From Sessilibacter corallicola (GTDB lineage: Bacteria > Pseudomonadota > Gammaproteobacteria > Pseudomonadales > Cellvibrionaceae): a stretch of 64,000 bases of DNA. Under the pieces are notes generated by a model that saw only the letters and a list, made by a program, of their open reading frames with translations, ran no database searches and was not told the DNA's origin. The stretch is from NCBI RefSeq assembly GCF_021290925.1, contig NZ_JAJSLX010000001.1, positions 1,054,001-1,118,000 on the forward strand, read 5' to 3'. Shown in pieces: positions 1 to 9,613 of the stretch; position 1 is the stretch's first letter; each line of letters opens with the position of its first letter. Made by a program: the position numbers and the translations under genes.

Positions 1-384
1 ACAACCCACGAGCAAGCACTCACGCTTTCAAACTACTCCGATACTATTGACGCCTGCGCGGCAGAAATCTTGGAGTCTGGCTGCCAACACGTATTGATCA
101 ATGGCTCCCACAACTTCAAACCCACACGATGCAGCCAATTATTCGGTAAGCGTGGGTTAATTCACAGCTACGACTGCCAGTACGAAAACCTCTCGGAAAT
201 TTTGTGCACCTCCACCCTCGGTGCCGCTGTCGCCTGTTATCAAGCCCACGGCTTGGCCATTCACGACGGTGTCGATCTGGCGCAAAAGTATCTGTGGGAT
301 TCAGTATTCAAAAGTCGACAATTCGGCATGGGGGCGCCAACGCCTAACCGCATGCACTGGGCAGAAAGCTTAAGCAAGCAGTAG
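1..384 (+). CDS. ThiD-like hydroxymethylpyrimidine (phosphate) kinase, C-terminal part, cut by window start
   Basis: The frame is open from base 1 to the stop at 382-384, so only the last 127 residues are visible. The pattern fits the ThiD/ribokinase-fold family: a strand ending in VLINGSHN, then an Ala-rich helix, a second helix (GVDLAQKYL) and the family-like tail GMGAPTPNR. ThiD phosphorylates the pyrimidine precursor of thiamine. The position just before hemL matches pseudomonads, where thiD and thiE precede hemL, but no thiE lies between here. The usual G(S/T)GCT anion-hole motif is replaced by EILCTST, so activity is uncertain. A diverged ribokinase-fold protein is the alternative. Confidence 0.6.
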   Translation, partial: TTHEQALTLSNYSDTIDACAAEILESGCQHVLINGSHNFKPTRCSQLFGKRGLIHSYDCQYENLSEILCTSTLGAAVACYQAHGLAIHDGVDLAQKYLWDSVFKSRQFGMGAPTPNRMHWAESLSKQ

Positions 385-439
385 CCGAAAAGAGCACCAC
401 AACTGCATTATCGTCATTTCGTGACTGCCTCAAACATGG

Positions 440-485
440 CTGGATCGTCTCATTCGCTCATATCAACTATCGTGAGATGATCCAG
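440..485 (+). terminator. Long hairpin between the ThiD-like gene and hemL
   Basis: CTGGATCGTCTCA (440-452) pairs with TGAGATGATCCAG (473-485): 13 pairs with one G-U, around a 20-nt loop. It lies 55 nt after the upstream stop. The following T-run is short and displaced (GTTTTA), so it could be a weak terminator or a processing/stability hairpin. Confidence 0.45.
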
Positions 486-630
486 GGCCCGTTTTACTCC
501 TGTTAGCACAACCCACATCCCTGCCTACTTTTGCCTGAATTTTTTATTCGACAATGGCAAAATAGATCCTTTTACGAAATTTTGCCGAATCAACTAGTGT
601 TTGCTAGCTGAGACCAATTAAGGACTTTGT

Positions 631-1911
631 ATGAGTCGATCTGAACAACTGTTTAAACAAGCCCAATCATTCATTCCTGGCGGAGTTAATTCTCCGGTCC
701 GAGCCTTCAAAGCGGTAGGCGGTACGCCGATATTTTTCCAAAAGGCCCAAGGTGCTTATTTATACGATGTCGACGACCAGCGTTATGTTGATTACGTTCA
801 ATCTTGGGGACCGATGATTCTCGGTCACGCCCACCCCGACGTCATTCAAGCCGTGGTTGACAAATTGCAGTACGGTTTAAGCTTTGGCGCACCGACTGAA
901 ATCGAAACCACACTGGCTGAACAACTTTGCGACATCATTCCGGGCATGGATTTGGTGCGCTTTGTGAATTCAGGCACCGAAGCCACCATGAGCGCGATTC
1001 GCTTAGCGAGAGGCGTAACCGGTCGCGATAAAATCATTAAGTTTGAAGGCTGCTACCACGGACACAGTGATTCCTTGCTCATCAAAGCGGGGTCCGGCGC
1101 ACTCACGATGGGTGTTCCGAGTTCCCCAGGCGTACCAGCATCTCTGGCAGAACACACAATCACTCTCACCTACAACGACATCGAAGGCCTAAAACAAGCG
1201 TTTGCCGAGCTGGGTGATCAAGTAGCGTGTGTGATTGTCGAGCCGGTTGCTGGCAACATGAACTGTGTGCCTCCTGTACCAGGATTCTTAGAAGCCATCC
1301 GAGAACTTTGTGACCAATCGGGATCAGTGTTTATTGCCGACGAAGTAATGACGGGTTTTCGTGTCAGCCTTTCTGGCGCTCAGGGTCATTACGGCGTCAC
1401 TGCCGATATTACGACTCTAGGCAAGGTGATTGGCGGCGGTATGCCGGTGGGAGCATTTGGTGGCAAGCGTGAAATCATGGAACAAATTGCACCCTTAGGT
1501 CCCATTTATCAGGCGGGAACTCTTTCGGGTAACCCGGTAGCCATGGCCGCGGGATTGACCAATCTTGGGCTGATTCAGGCCGACGGCTTTTATCAAGCGC
1601 TCACCGCAAAGACACAGTTGCTTGTCGATGGTATGAAAGCCATCGCTCTCGACAAAGGCATTCCATTTACAACCAATAATGTCGGCAGCATGTTTGGTTT
1701 CTTCTTCACCGAAGAAACTAAGGTAACCAATTACTCTCAGGTTATGGCCTGTGACATTGAGCGATTCAATCGCTTCTTCCACTTAATGCTTGAACAAGGT
1801 GTTTACTTCGCGCCAGCGTCTTATGAAGCAGGATTTATGTCGCAAGCACACACGCAAGACGACATAGAGTTCACGCTCAGCGCTTGTGAACAAGCGATGT
1901 CTAAGCTGTAG
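631..1911 (+). CDS. hemL: Glutamate-1-semialdehyde 2,1-aminomutase
   Basis: PLP-dependent cytosolic enzyme of C5 tetrapyrrole synthesis. It isomerises glutamate-1-semialdehyde to 5-aminolevulinate, which HemB (also in this window) condenses to porphobilinogen. All 426 residues fit the family length. Visible landmarks are the N-terminal [13 protein letters not shown], the substrate/PLP stretch [15 protein letters not shown] near 113-127, EGCYHGHSD near 139-147, [11 protein letters not shown] near 234-244, and the PLP lysine K265 in [18 protein letters not shown]. The ATG at 631 has an AAGGA box 7-8 nt upstream, which settles the start. It is a single gene followed by a hairpin. Confidence 0.97.
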   Translation: MSRSEQLFKQAQSFIPGGVNSPVRAFKAVGGTPIFFQKAQGAYLYDVDDQRYVDYVQSWGPMILGHAHPDVIQAVVDKLQYGLSFGAPTEIETTLAEQLCDIIPGMDLVRFVNSGTEATMSAIRLARGVTGRDKIIKFEGCYHGHSDSLLIKAGSGALTMGVPSSPGVPASLAEHTITLTYNDIEGLKQAFAELGDQVACVIVEPVAGNMNCVPPVPGFLEAIRELCDQSGSVFIADEVMTGFRVSLSGAQGHYGVTADITTLGKVIGGGMPVGAFGGKREIMEQIAPLGPIYQAGTLSGNPVAMAAGLTNLGLIQADGFYQALTAKTQLLVDGMKAIALDKGIPFTTNNVGSMFGFFFTEETKVTNYSQVMACDIERFNRFFHLMLEQGVYFAPASYEAGFMSQAHTQDDIEFTLSACEQAMSKL

Positions 1912-1930
1912 CTGTATTCAGCAAACGTAC

Positions 1931-1957
1931 AACACTGGTTCTGTGTGAACCAGTGTT
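1931..1957 (+). terminator. Terminator after hemL
   Basis: Perfect 10-bp stem AACACTGGTT / AACCAGTGTT with a 7-nt loop, 20 nt after the hemL stop and followed by TGTGT. It sits between convergent hemL and the PilZ gene and probably acts on both strands. Confidence 0.6.
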
Positions 1958-2029
1958 TGTGTCATCCAAAGGGAATTGCGGAAAACGAATACGATTCAGC
2001 GCAAAAGTGCCAAAAACGCAAAGAAAACG

Positions 2030-2404
2030 CTAGAAACTTTCTTGGGCGATAATTTTTTCTAGTGTGGATTTATTGGTGGGAGACAGTTCAACAATTTGAA
2101 AACCGTACCAATACGCTGAAGGGTCTTCGCTCATACCCTGGGCTCGCCAAACGCACTCGGCAGCGAACTCAACGGTGGAATAACCCTGCACATTTTCCGC
2201 AAGATTGAGCATCATTGATAACCGTTCGCCAGTCTCTATCTCAGCAAACCCGTAACCCATGAATCCCTGGTGATGAATATTCACTAAGCGACCAATGCAG
2301 TCGCCATCAACAGAATACAATTCTGCGGAACAACGCAATTGATGACGCTTTAGTGTTCGACGTTCCTTATCTCGCTGCTGTTGACTGGCGAGGTGATCAG
2401 TCAT
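2030..2404 (-). CDS. PilZ-domain protein
   Basis: Small cytosolic protein of 124 residues. PilZ domains bind cyclic di-GMP through an N-terminal RRxxxR and a later (D/N)xSxxG motif. RRTLKR is present at residues 15-20. The second motif appears as NIHHQG near 43-48, with His in place of Ser. The rest has the expected beta-barrel pattern, ending in YWYGFQIVEL and a short helix. It is translationally coupled to the DUF1631 gene: its ATG overlaps the upstream stop by one base (TAATG). The pair probably acts together in a c-di-GMP response. Because of the altered second motif, nucleotide binding should be treated as likely but not certain. Confidence 0.8.
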   Translation of the reverse strand: MTDHLASQQQRDKERRTLKRHQLRCSAELYSVDGDCIGRLVNIHHQGFMGYGFAEIETGERLSMMLNLAENVQGYSTVEFAAECVWRAQGMSEDPSAYWYGFQIVELSPTNKSTLEKIIAQESF

Positions 2405-4761
2405 TAACTGGCTCCGGCTCTAACCTTTGCAGTATCAGAGTTCATTGTCTCAAAGATGTTCTCAAGCGCTCGCTCGAAGAACGGTTTGGTGCTACCAACA
2501 ATGACACGCGCTTTGCGAGCTAACATATCGCGGGCCAATTCAACGCCCGTTTTCATGCCCACTTTTTTACCGGTTTGATCGACCAGCATGTAATGGGAAG
2601 TTTTGGAGTTATACCAAGCGACTTTTAATCGTCGACCCTTATCGAATTCGAACCAGGTGCCAAACTCAATCATTTTCAGGCTTTCAACCAATCGAGATTC
2701 TTCTTCTGTAAGCTTCTCTTTCGATTGCATTGGCTTGCCCGCTTTTTTCGCTGCCATTGCTTCTAGTTTAGATCGCATAGGCGCAGGCGCCACCTCGACG
2801 GCGCGTTTTGTGATAGCAGCGCGCTGCAACGCGGATAAGGCGTCAACCAACTTCTTGCCTTTGGCTTGGTCGTAACCGATGGTTTCAAGGCCAGATTCCA
2901 GATAATCCAACAGCTCATCTTGAATCTCTAACTGTCGGGCACGCTCATCGGGATTCTGCTTGGGAGCGACACTCCAAATAACGTCATCCACGGTTTGAAT
3001 AGCCCGGCGCCACTGATCGGAATCATCGCCGTAACGCAACAACACAAACGCCAAATAATCCGACCAGGGCTGTAACAGCAACAGTAAGACCGCCGAGGGC
3101 ATTTCTTTACCATCGGTACGGTTTCTGACTTCGGTATTCACACGAATCTTAACTTCACGCAGCTTTTCTTCGCCGTGGACTTTTTCCATGGCGCGCTTTT
3201 CGAGAAGCTCTTGGCGGCGCAACACTTTTTTGGTGAAGGCACTGAATTCCACCAACAATTCGGCAAACAGTTTGACGTCGTCTTTGAAGTCTTCGAGAAC
3301 TCGCGACACCGTCGCCTTAATTTTGTCGTAGATATCGTATTGGCTGGAGCCATCATTAGACACCCAGCGAACACCAGCCTCAGCCAAGTTGTTCAACAAC
3401 AAACGAGCTGGATGTTCGGTTTCTTCGAAGAACTCGGAATCCATAAACGCCACTTTTAGATACGGCGTATGCAAATAGCTCAACAGCGCTTTAACGTTAT
3501 CAGGCAAGCAATCATCGGAAAGCATGTAGTCAAACAACATACCCACCAGTTCGATGATGTGCATGTCTTGGGAATCGACGGCGCCGTCTTCGGAATCCTT
3601 AGAAAGCTCTTCACTCAATTGCGCCGTCACCGCAGACACATTCACCGGCTGAATCGTATCGACCGACGCTTGGCGAATATTGAGAATCTGCTCCTGCATG
3701 GATTGCAGGGCACCGACCAACTGTTGGTTACTAAACACCTGCATCGGTCGGCCACCGGCAGCCCCGCCGGTAATCGGGCGAGCAGTAAGACCGGCAAAAT
3801 CGCCGTCAAAATTAGATAACGATTGCAGTGGAACCGCGGTTTCTTGTGCACCTGCTGCTGGCGCTACTGTAGGATCAGCAGGAATATTGCTGCCGTGATT
3901 TTGAATTTCGCGAATCGCTCGCATCAGATTCGCTTGATTCTGAATGCTCACCTCAGGATCGGGCTGAGCCATTTCTGCAACTTGCTCGGCGGGATCACTG
4001 TTGGGATCAAAATCGGTATTAAATACCGGCGCTGATTGCTGTGCAGGTGTTGCGCTTTGCTGGTGAAAATTCAGGTCAGGCAGAATGCCTTCGCCCACCA
4101 AATAATCGTTGATGCGCAACAATAAAGTTTCTAAATCAGAGGTGTAGTGACGCTCGAACTCTTCGTAAGCGATGAGCTTGGGCTTTAATTCCAGATTTAA
4201 AATCGCCAAGGCTCTGCGCATGGAATCGCAAAACTGAATGGGCGACGTTGGATTGTTGGCGTCAGTCACGGGTACGCCGCCAATCAGTGCTGAAAAACGT
4301 TTGTTAAGTGCCCACAACGCTTCTACGTATTTGGTGTCCGCCCGACGCGCAGCGGAAGAAACCGCAATATCTTCTTCGAGTTCATCGTTCTCGACCAAAG
4401 ATAAGCTGTTTGAGGAATTTGATACCGAATGAGTGTTTAAGTCGCCTTTCTTAAACTTTACGAACCCTTCACCGACATAACCGACCAAATGGCGCAACAG
4501 TTCATCTACGTTGTGTCTTAGGTGTCGTTGCACGTCGTAAAAATAACGTTGCTCCGCATTACTAGCAGCTTCACGAATGGTTTCTGCAATGCGATCATCT
4601 AAAGCCTTGTAGAAGGTCTGAAATCTATCTTCAATGAAATCCGATGTGATCTTTTGACAAGACTTGAGGCGAGCAATCAGCTGCTTCTCCGCGTTACTTT
4701 GCGCGCTGGATTCCAGCGGATTACGCGATGCGGGTGTCGAGTTCATATCGTTGATGGGCAC
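2404..4761 (-). CDS. DUF1631 family protein
   Basis: Large cytosolic, mostly helical protein (785 residues) of the DUF1631 family found in many gammaproteobacteria. Its biochemical function is not known to me. No signal peptide or membrane segment is visible. Residues ~1-230 and ~400-640 are helical. Between them is a Pro/Ala/Gln-rich linker (about 225-330). The C-terminal part (about 690-775) has FEFDKGRRLKVAWYNSKTSHYMLVDQTGKK, a small beta domain that resembles the PilZ-like end of this family. It is the first gene of a two-gene unit with the PilZ protein downstream. The start ATG at 4761 is the only good choice before the conserved region. Confidence 0.8.
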   Translation of the reverse strand: MPINDMNSTPASRNPLESSAQSNAEKQLIARLKSCQKITSDFIEDRFQTFYKALDDRIAETIREAASNAEQRYFYDVQRHLRHNVDELLRHLVGYVGEGFVKFKKGDLNTHSVSNSSNSLSLVENDELEEDIAVSSAARRADTKYVEALWALNKRFSALIGGVPVTDANNPTSPIQFCDSMRRALAILNLELKPKLIAYEEFERHYTSDLETLLLRINDYLVGEGILPDLNFHQQSATPAQQSAPVFNTDFDPNSDPAEQVAEMAQPDPEVSIQNQANLMRAIREIQNHGSNIPADPTVAPAAGAQETAVPLQSLSNFDGDFAGLTARPITGGAAGGRPMQVFSNQQLVGALQSMQEQILNIRQASVDTIQPVNVSAVTAQLSEELSKDSEDGAVDSQDMHIIELVGMLFDYMLSDDCLPDNVKALLSYLHTPYLKVAFMDSEFFEETEHPARLLLNNLAEAGVRWVSNDGSSQYDIYDKIKATVSRVLEDFKDDVKLFAELLVEFSAFTKKVLRRQELLEKRAMEKVHGEEKLREVKIRVNTEVRNRTDGKEMPSAVLLLLLQPWSDYLAFVLLRYGDDSDQWRRAIQTVDDVIWSVAPKQNPDERARQLEIQDELLDYLESGLETIGYDQAKGKKLVDALSALQRAAITKRAVEVAPAPMRSKLEAMAAKKAGKPMQSKEKLTEEESRLVESLKMIEFGTWFEFDKGRRLKVAWYNSKTSHYMLVDQTGKKVGMKTGVELARDMLARKARVIVGSTKPFFERALENIFETMNSDTAKVRAGAS

Positions 4762-5389
4762 AATTACTTACCGCCTACAGTCATTCGCCATTACCACCCT
4801 CAGTGGCGTGGGCTAGAGGTTGCAAAATTGCTCGGTCAATTTACGAAAGAAAAACCTGTTCAGAAGTCGATAAAAGGCGACTCTCTCCGAGATTAATACG
4901 TCCTTGATATCACTGCTAATGAATCCATCTGAATATAACAGGCCCCAGTATAACTTTTAGTTTAGTTATTCGTTATAAATGGACGATAAAGTTTTACTTT
5001 TTCCACGCAATTTAGGCACTAATTCCTAAAATCTTGCTTCGGTTAACAAAATTCGTTGCTGTTATTGCGAAAATTGAATCTAAAACACCAGCAAAAACAA
5101 CGCCTTTCCTGACCACGCATGTTGTAACGTTACATGAATCAACGCTGCACTCGCACTTAAATTGAAAGTGTAGCCAATAGATTGAATGCCGAATCTGTTC
5201 ATTGAAAACAGAATACCTGTCTAAAGACTTCTATATAACTAAAGCCGTTACCGACAATTCAGTTGCAATATCAAATCGTACTTTTTTTATTCAAAGATAT
5301 ACAGAAATTTCTGCGCGTTCATTTCAAATTTTGGCGTAAAATTTTACAAAACAAACTTTAATGAAGAATTTTAATTCCATACAAAGCGA
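4762..5389. other. 628-bp AT-rich spacer
   Basis: Spacer upstream of the DUF1631 gene and downstream of the TPR lipoprotein gene, both on the minus strand. No convincing coding frame, RNA or strong hairpin was found. It must contain the promoter of the DUF1631-PilZ unit, but no clear -35/-10 pair stood out. Confidence 0.5.
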
Positions 5390-5902
5390 CTAATTTTCGG
5401 TAAATTTTTGCAACTTTTGCTTAAGCAAAAATTGACTGTTAGACACATAACGCAAACCTTGGCGCGCAAAATTCGCCGCTTTTGTCACTTCACCTAACGC
5501 GTCGTAGGCACGCGCCAGTAGTAAATACAATTCCGGTTCCGTGCGATCAATGCGAATGCCGCGCTCGGCTTGTTCGATGGCAAGCATCGGCTGCTTACTT
5601 GAAAGCGCTCTTTTACCTTTCGCTAAAAGATCATCAATCACACGGCTGGTTGAATTAACCGGAGCTTGCGCTGGCGGCGGTGGTGTTTTTGAACCAGTGG
5701 CCTGTCCTTGCTCTTGCCCTGGAATAATCGGCGCCGACGAGTTACTCCCCGTTGTCGCACAACCAACAGCACCTGCGCAGGTAATTATTACGAAAAATAT
5801 TCGAATAAACGAATGTACTTTTTTTCGTATATTCAAGTTCGTAACAATGTTCGTAACAGTGTTTGTAACAAAGAATAGGTTTCTAGAATTCGCAAACAAC
5901 AT
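5390..5902 (-). CDS. Small TPR-type lipoprotein
   Basis: Predicted lipoprotein: a positively charged stretch (RKKVHSFIR), a hydrophobic core and a lipobox AGAVGC with the lipidated Cys at residue 48. After it comes a Gly/Pro/Gln-rich linker and about 75 residues of helical TPR-like repeats (ELYLLLARAYDALGEVTKAANFARQGL). It is probably an envelope scaffolding protein. The start is open: ATG at 5902 gives an unusually long N-terminus containing TNTVTNIVTN, while TTG at 5836 gives a textbook 26-residue lipoprotein signal. Neither has a good ribosome site. If TTG is used, three 12-bp DNA repeats (5838-5873) lie directly upstream. It is downstream of mrcB start-wise only; no shared operon is evident. 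Confidence 0.7.
   Translation of the reverse strand: MLFANSRNLFFVTNTVTNIVTNLNIRKKVHSFIRIFFVIITCAGAVGCATTGSNSSAPIIPGQEQGQATGSKTPPPPAQAPVNSTSRVIDDLLAKGKRALSSKQPMLAIEQAERGIRIDRTEPELYLLLARAYDALGEVTKAANFARQGLRYVSNSQFLLKQKLQKFTEN
5838..5873 (+). repeat. Three tandem 12-bp repeats at the 5' end of the lipoprotein gene
   Basis: Units TTCGTAACAATG, TTCGTAACAGTG and TTTGTAACAAAG follow each other without a gap at 5838-5849, 5850-5861 and 5862-5873. On the minus strand they read TGTTACGAA-like. They either encode a TNxVTN peptide repeat or form an operator just before a TTG start. Confidence 0.7.
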
Positions 5903-5991
5903 AGGTCTTTATTTCTTATTGTAAGGGAAAGGCAGAGTAAAAATTCATTACATCAAATTACACGTCGCTAAAATACCCTAGGCGTTGGGAT

Positions 5992-8331
5992 TTAATTGCC
6001 CCATAAACGCTGCCACCAAGGCTTTTTAGTGCCCGAAACAGGCACGCAACGAGATTTCGTTTTCGGTTGATGACCTTTCAACAACGGCAAAGACACCGCA
6101 TTTTGGCAACGCGATTTACTGAGTAATCCCGACTGTGAATCAATCCAATAATATTCCACCGAACTGGGTTTTACTTTATTGATTCCATCTAACGGCGCTT
6201 TAGAAAATACGTCCGTCCAAATTCTCAGTGCACCGCTGGAACCGGTCAGAGGCAAAGGTTGATTGTCATCGGTTCCCACCCAAAACACGCCTTGTAAATT
6301 ACCGGAGTATCCCGCAAACCAGCTGTCGCGTTGATCGTTGGTGGTGCCGGTTTTTCCCGCTAGCGCTATATCTGGTGAAATTGTTGAATAAATGGATTTC
6401 GCCGTGCCCTGACGTGCGGCTACTTGCAAGGCAAAATCAATAAAGTACGCGTCGGTCGGTTCAATACGTTCACTGGCATCGAGCGGGTAGCGTTGGAGTC
6501 GCTCACCTTCGGAGGTATACACCGAGCGAATCGCGCGCAGTGGAGAATAGATCCCGTCATTGGCAATGGTGTGATAGAAGTGACTCATATCGTAGGGCGA
6601 TAATTCCACCGCACCCAATAACACCGCTGGCACTTGCGGTAAGGGTTCATCGATACCGAGTCGTTCAATGGCATTGAATACTTCTCGCAAACCCACCGAC
6701 ATCCCGACACGGGCAGCCGATTGATTGTAGGATTGTGCTAACGCGTTATAGAGAGGAATGTGGCCGTGGTCTTTATTGTCGAAATTATTGGGCCGCCACA
6801 CATCTCCCTGCCCCAAATCCACGGCCACCTCGGAATCGTCTACGGTGGTTGCCAAGGAATAATCCCCAGATTCTAGCGCCGCTAAATAAATGGCCGGTTT
6901 AATCAACGAACCCACCGGGCGCTTTGCATTCAGGGCGCGATTAAAACCTTTGTAGCGGGGATTGCGGTCGCCGACAACCGCGAGCACTTCGGCACTGCCA
7001 ACTGCGGTGAGAATACCGGCGCCTTGCAAGCTGTCGCGATTGATTTTGTAACCCTTCTCCAAAGACGACAGCCGTTTCGACAAACTGTTTTCTAGAACAC
7101 TCTGAAGGCTTGGCGAGAGTGTGGTGTGAACTTGCAACCCTTCCGACTGTAAATCTTCTAATTCATAGTCGCGCAACAACTGCTGTTTTACCAAATCGAT
7201 GAAGGCGGGATAAGCGTGCTGACTCGACGGTGTTTTGGTTACCGCCAGCGGTTTTTTAGAGAGATCACGAGCCTCGCGCGCGCTAATCAAACCGGATTCG
7301 GCCATAACCTCAAGTACGGTATTGCGCCGTGAGGTTGCGCGCTCGGGGTTACGCCGTGGGTTGTAATAGGACGCGCCTTTCACCAACCCCACCAACAAAG
7401 CCACTTGCTGGGTGTTTAAGTTTTCGATGGGTTCATCGAAATAAAATTGCGATGCCAAGGCAAAGCCGTGAATGCCGCGACGACCCGCTTGTCCCAAGTA
7501 AACTTCGTTGATGTAGGTTTCGAGTATTTCAGCTTTCGAATAATGAAGCTCCAAAGAAATGGTCATTAGCGCTTCAACCACTTTCCTAGAAATGGATCGC
7601 TCATTACTGAGATACAGGTTTTTGACCAACTGTTGGGTTAAAGTGCTCCCGCCCTGAACAATCTCTCCAGACTTCAAGTTCACCAACATTGCTCGGGCAA
7701 TGGCTTTAAAGGAAATGCCGTGGTGGTGGATAAAGTTTTTATCTTCCACCGCAATGAGGGTTTCCCCAAGTAACGGCGGAATGTCTTCCAGACGCGTTAA
7801 AATTCTGTCCTCACCGCTGGCGGGATAAATCGCACCGATTTCCAAAGGCTCGACCACAACAATATCTGAGGTGGCTTTGCCGTTGACTCGCAAAGAGGCA
7901 ATCGTCTGCTGCCGGGTTTGTACCTGAACCTTTTGCGCTGGATAGGTTTGCCCGTTTACCGTTCTTTTACGCAGGTATATCTCGGTTTTACCGCGTTGAT
8001 ACGTCACCTGTCCCGGACTGGAAAGATAACTCACTGATTGATAGCTCAGCTGAGACAACTCCGCTTTTAGAGCTTCGTCGCTCACCTTAGCGCCGACATA
8101 AAGCTCTAGCGGTCGAGCGTAAACCCGAGCGGCCAGCGCCCACTTTTTACCGCTGAATTTTTGCGTAACCGTGTAATCAACAACACCGAATCCAACCATC
8201 AAAGCCAGAATCGAAATTCCAAACACAACGCCAAAAAACTTTAAAAGCTTTGATCGCCAGGATTTTGGGGGAGACTTTTTGCGAGATTTACTGCGTCGAG
8301 ATTTTGAGCGGGAGCCTTTTGAATGGCGCAT
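5992..8331 (-). CDS. mrcB: Penicillin-binding protein 1B, bifunctional transglycosylase/transpeptidase
   Basis: Inner-membrane peptidoglycan synthase of 779 residues. A highly basic cytosolic tail (SKGSRSKSRRSKSRKK) precedes one membrane helix (about 32-52) and a UB2H-like region. The GT51 domain shows AVEDKNFIHHHGISFKAIAR with the catalytic Glu, then QGGSTLTQQLVKNLYLS. The transpeptidase domain carries RPVGSLIKP (Ser nucleophile and SxxK), SYNQSAA (SxN) and GKTGTTNDQRDSWFAGY (KTG). These are the hallmarks of PBP1b, and the length fits. It is divergent from the kinase gene at 8612. The ATG at 8331 has only a weak ribosome site, but the basic tail supports it. Confidence 0.95.
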   Translation of the reverse strand: MRHSKGSRSKSRRSKSRKKSPPKSWRSKLLKFFGVVFGISILALMVGFGVVDYTVTQKFSGKKWALAARVYARPLELYVGAKVSDEALKAELSQLSYQSVSYLSSPGQVTYQRGKTEIYLRKRTVNGQTYPAQKVQVQTRQQTIASLRVNGKATSDIVVVEPLEIGAIYPASGEDRILTRLEDIPPLLGETLIAVEDKNFIHHHGISFKAIARAMLVNLKSGEIVQGGSTLTQQLVKNLYLSNERSISRKVVEALMTISLELHYSKAEILETYINEVYLGQAGRRGIHGFALASQFYFDEPIENLNTQQVALLVGLVKGASYYNPRRNPERATSRRNTVLEVMAESGLISAREARDLSKKPLAVTKTPSSQHAYPAFIDLVKQQLLRDYELEDLQSEGLQVHTTLSPSLQSVLENSLSKRLSSLEKGYKINRDSLQGAGILTAVGSAEVLAVVGDRNPRYKGFNRALNAKRPVGSLIKPAIYLAALESGDYSLATTVDDSEVAVDLGQGDVWRPNNFDNKDHGHIPLYNALAQSYNQSAARVGMSVGLREVFNAIERLGIDEPLPQVPAVLLGAVELSPYDMSHFYHTIANDGIYSPLRAIRSVYTSEGERLQRYPLDASERIEPTDAYFIDFALQVAARQGTAKSIYSTISPDIALAGKTGTTNDQRDSWFAGYSGNLQGVFWVGTDDNQPLPLTGSSGALRIWTDVFSKAPLDGINKVKPSSVEYYWIDSQSGLLSKSRCQNAVSLPLLKGHQPKTKSRCVPVSGTKKPWWQRLWGN

Positions 8332-8611
8332 TTTAACAACGGTTCTAAACTTGGGCCGTCAGTTTAACCCTGAGTCGCCAACAAATCACCCTTGTACGTC
8401 GGTTTTATACAATTCAGCCTCGAGGAGCTTCTAATAGGAATTTGCGTTTCTAGGTTCGAATCTCTAAGGTGTCGAATTTTCGTAGAAACAGTGGCGCGTT
8501 TTACTCCGGCCAGCTCAGTCACTCGCGCTGAACGGATGAATTTATTGAGCACCTTAGGCCGAAGCAACTACTTTTATTATTGAAACTTTTTAGACACATG
8601 AGAGAACCGAC

Positions 8612-9613
8612 GTGAGCGAATACGACATTTACGGCATTGGAAATGCGTTAGTTGATACAGAAATTGAAGTAACCGACAGTGACCTTGAAGCATTTGGCAT
8701 CGAAAAAGGCTTCATGACTCTTGTGGATGAAAGTCGTCAATTTGAGTTGATGGAATTACTGAAAAGCCACCTTGTGGCGTCGAGACGTGCCAGCGGTGGC
8801 TCCGCGTGCAACACCATTATTGCCGCCAGTTATTTCGGCGCTAAAACATTTTACAGCTGTAAACTCGCTAACGACGAAAACGGTAAATTTTACTTAAACG
8901 ATTTGGAACGTGCCGGCGTGGATTATTTGCCGGAGTTCGCCAATCACGAAGGTACCAGTGGCAAATGCCTGGTAATGATTACACCTGACGCCGAAAGAAC
9001 AATGAACACCTATCTCGGTATCAGTGAAAAAATCGGCGAAGAACAATTGTACTTGCCTGCTATCGGTAAAAGCCAATACATTTATATAGAAGGCTATTTA
9101 TCGTCATCGGATACTGCTCGCGCGGCTGTTGCGAAACTTCGAGAGCAAGCAAAAAACTCCAACGTGAAAACCGCGCTTACGTTCTCTGATCCAGCAATGG
9201 TTAACTATTTCCGCGAACCTTTAACCGAAATGATAGGCGACGGCGTTGATCTTCTGTTTTGCAACGAAGAAGAAGCATTAAGTTTTACCGATACATCAGA
9301 ACTGTCTGATGCAATCGAAGCAATCAAGGCATTCACAAAAACCTTCGCCATCACTCGCGGTGCTGAGGGAGCGATTGTCTTTGACGGAGAGACCTTGTCA
9401 GAAATCGCACCAAATAAAGCCAACCCGATTGACACTAATGGTGCTGGCGATCTATTTGCGGGCGCATTTTTATACGCCATCAGCCAAGGCCACAGTTTTG
9501 TCGAAGCAGGAAATTTAGCCAGCCTCGCTTCGGCGACATTGGTTGAGCAGTTTGGTCCAAGATTACGACCAGAGCAGTACGCGGATATTCGCTCAAAAGT
9601 ACTTGGACATTAG
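8612..9613 (+). CDS. PfkB-family sugar/nucleoside kinase (adenosine kinase-like)
   Basis: Cytosolic ribokinase-fold kinase of 333 residues. Family marks are the N-terminal YGIGNALVDTEIEV, the GGSACNT substrate loop near 67-73, and the C-terminal PfkB signature DTNGAGDLFAGAF (about 271-283) with the catalytic Asp and the anion hole GAGD. Close relatives are annotated as adenosine kinases, which make AMP from adenosine, but the substrate cannot be read from the sequence alone. It starts with GTG at 8612, with AGAGAA about 7 nt upstream. It is a single gene, divergent from mrcB. Confidence 0.85.
   Translation: MSEYDIYGIGNALVDTEIEVTDSDLEAFGIEKGFMTLVDESRQFELMELLKSHLVASRRASGGSACNTIIAASYFGAKTFYSCKLANDENGKFYLNDLERAGVDYLPEFANHEGTSGKCLVMITPDAERTMNTYLGISEKIGEEQLYLPAIGKSQYIYIEGYLSSSDTARAAVAKLREQAKNSNVKTALTFSDPAMVNYFREPLTEMIGDGVDLLFCNEEEALSFTDTSELSDAIEAIKAFTKTFAITRGAEGAIVFDGETLSEIAPNKANPIDTNGAGDLFAGAFLYAISQGHSFVEAGNLASLASATLVEQFGPRLRPEQYADIRSKVLGH

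Noticed and set aside
8430-8480. tRNA-like T-loop (GGTTCGAATCTC) in the mrcB-kinase spacer
   Set aside because: The flanking bases do not form a T stem, and no acceptor or anticodon arm could be built.
8364-8583. Overlapping short frames on both strands between mrcB and the kinase gene
   Set aside because: No ribosome site, no family-like features, and both strands are open by chance; treated as promoter DNA.
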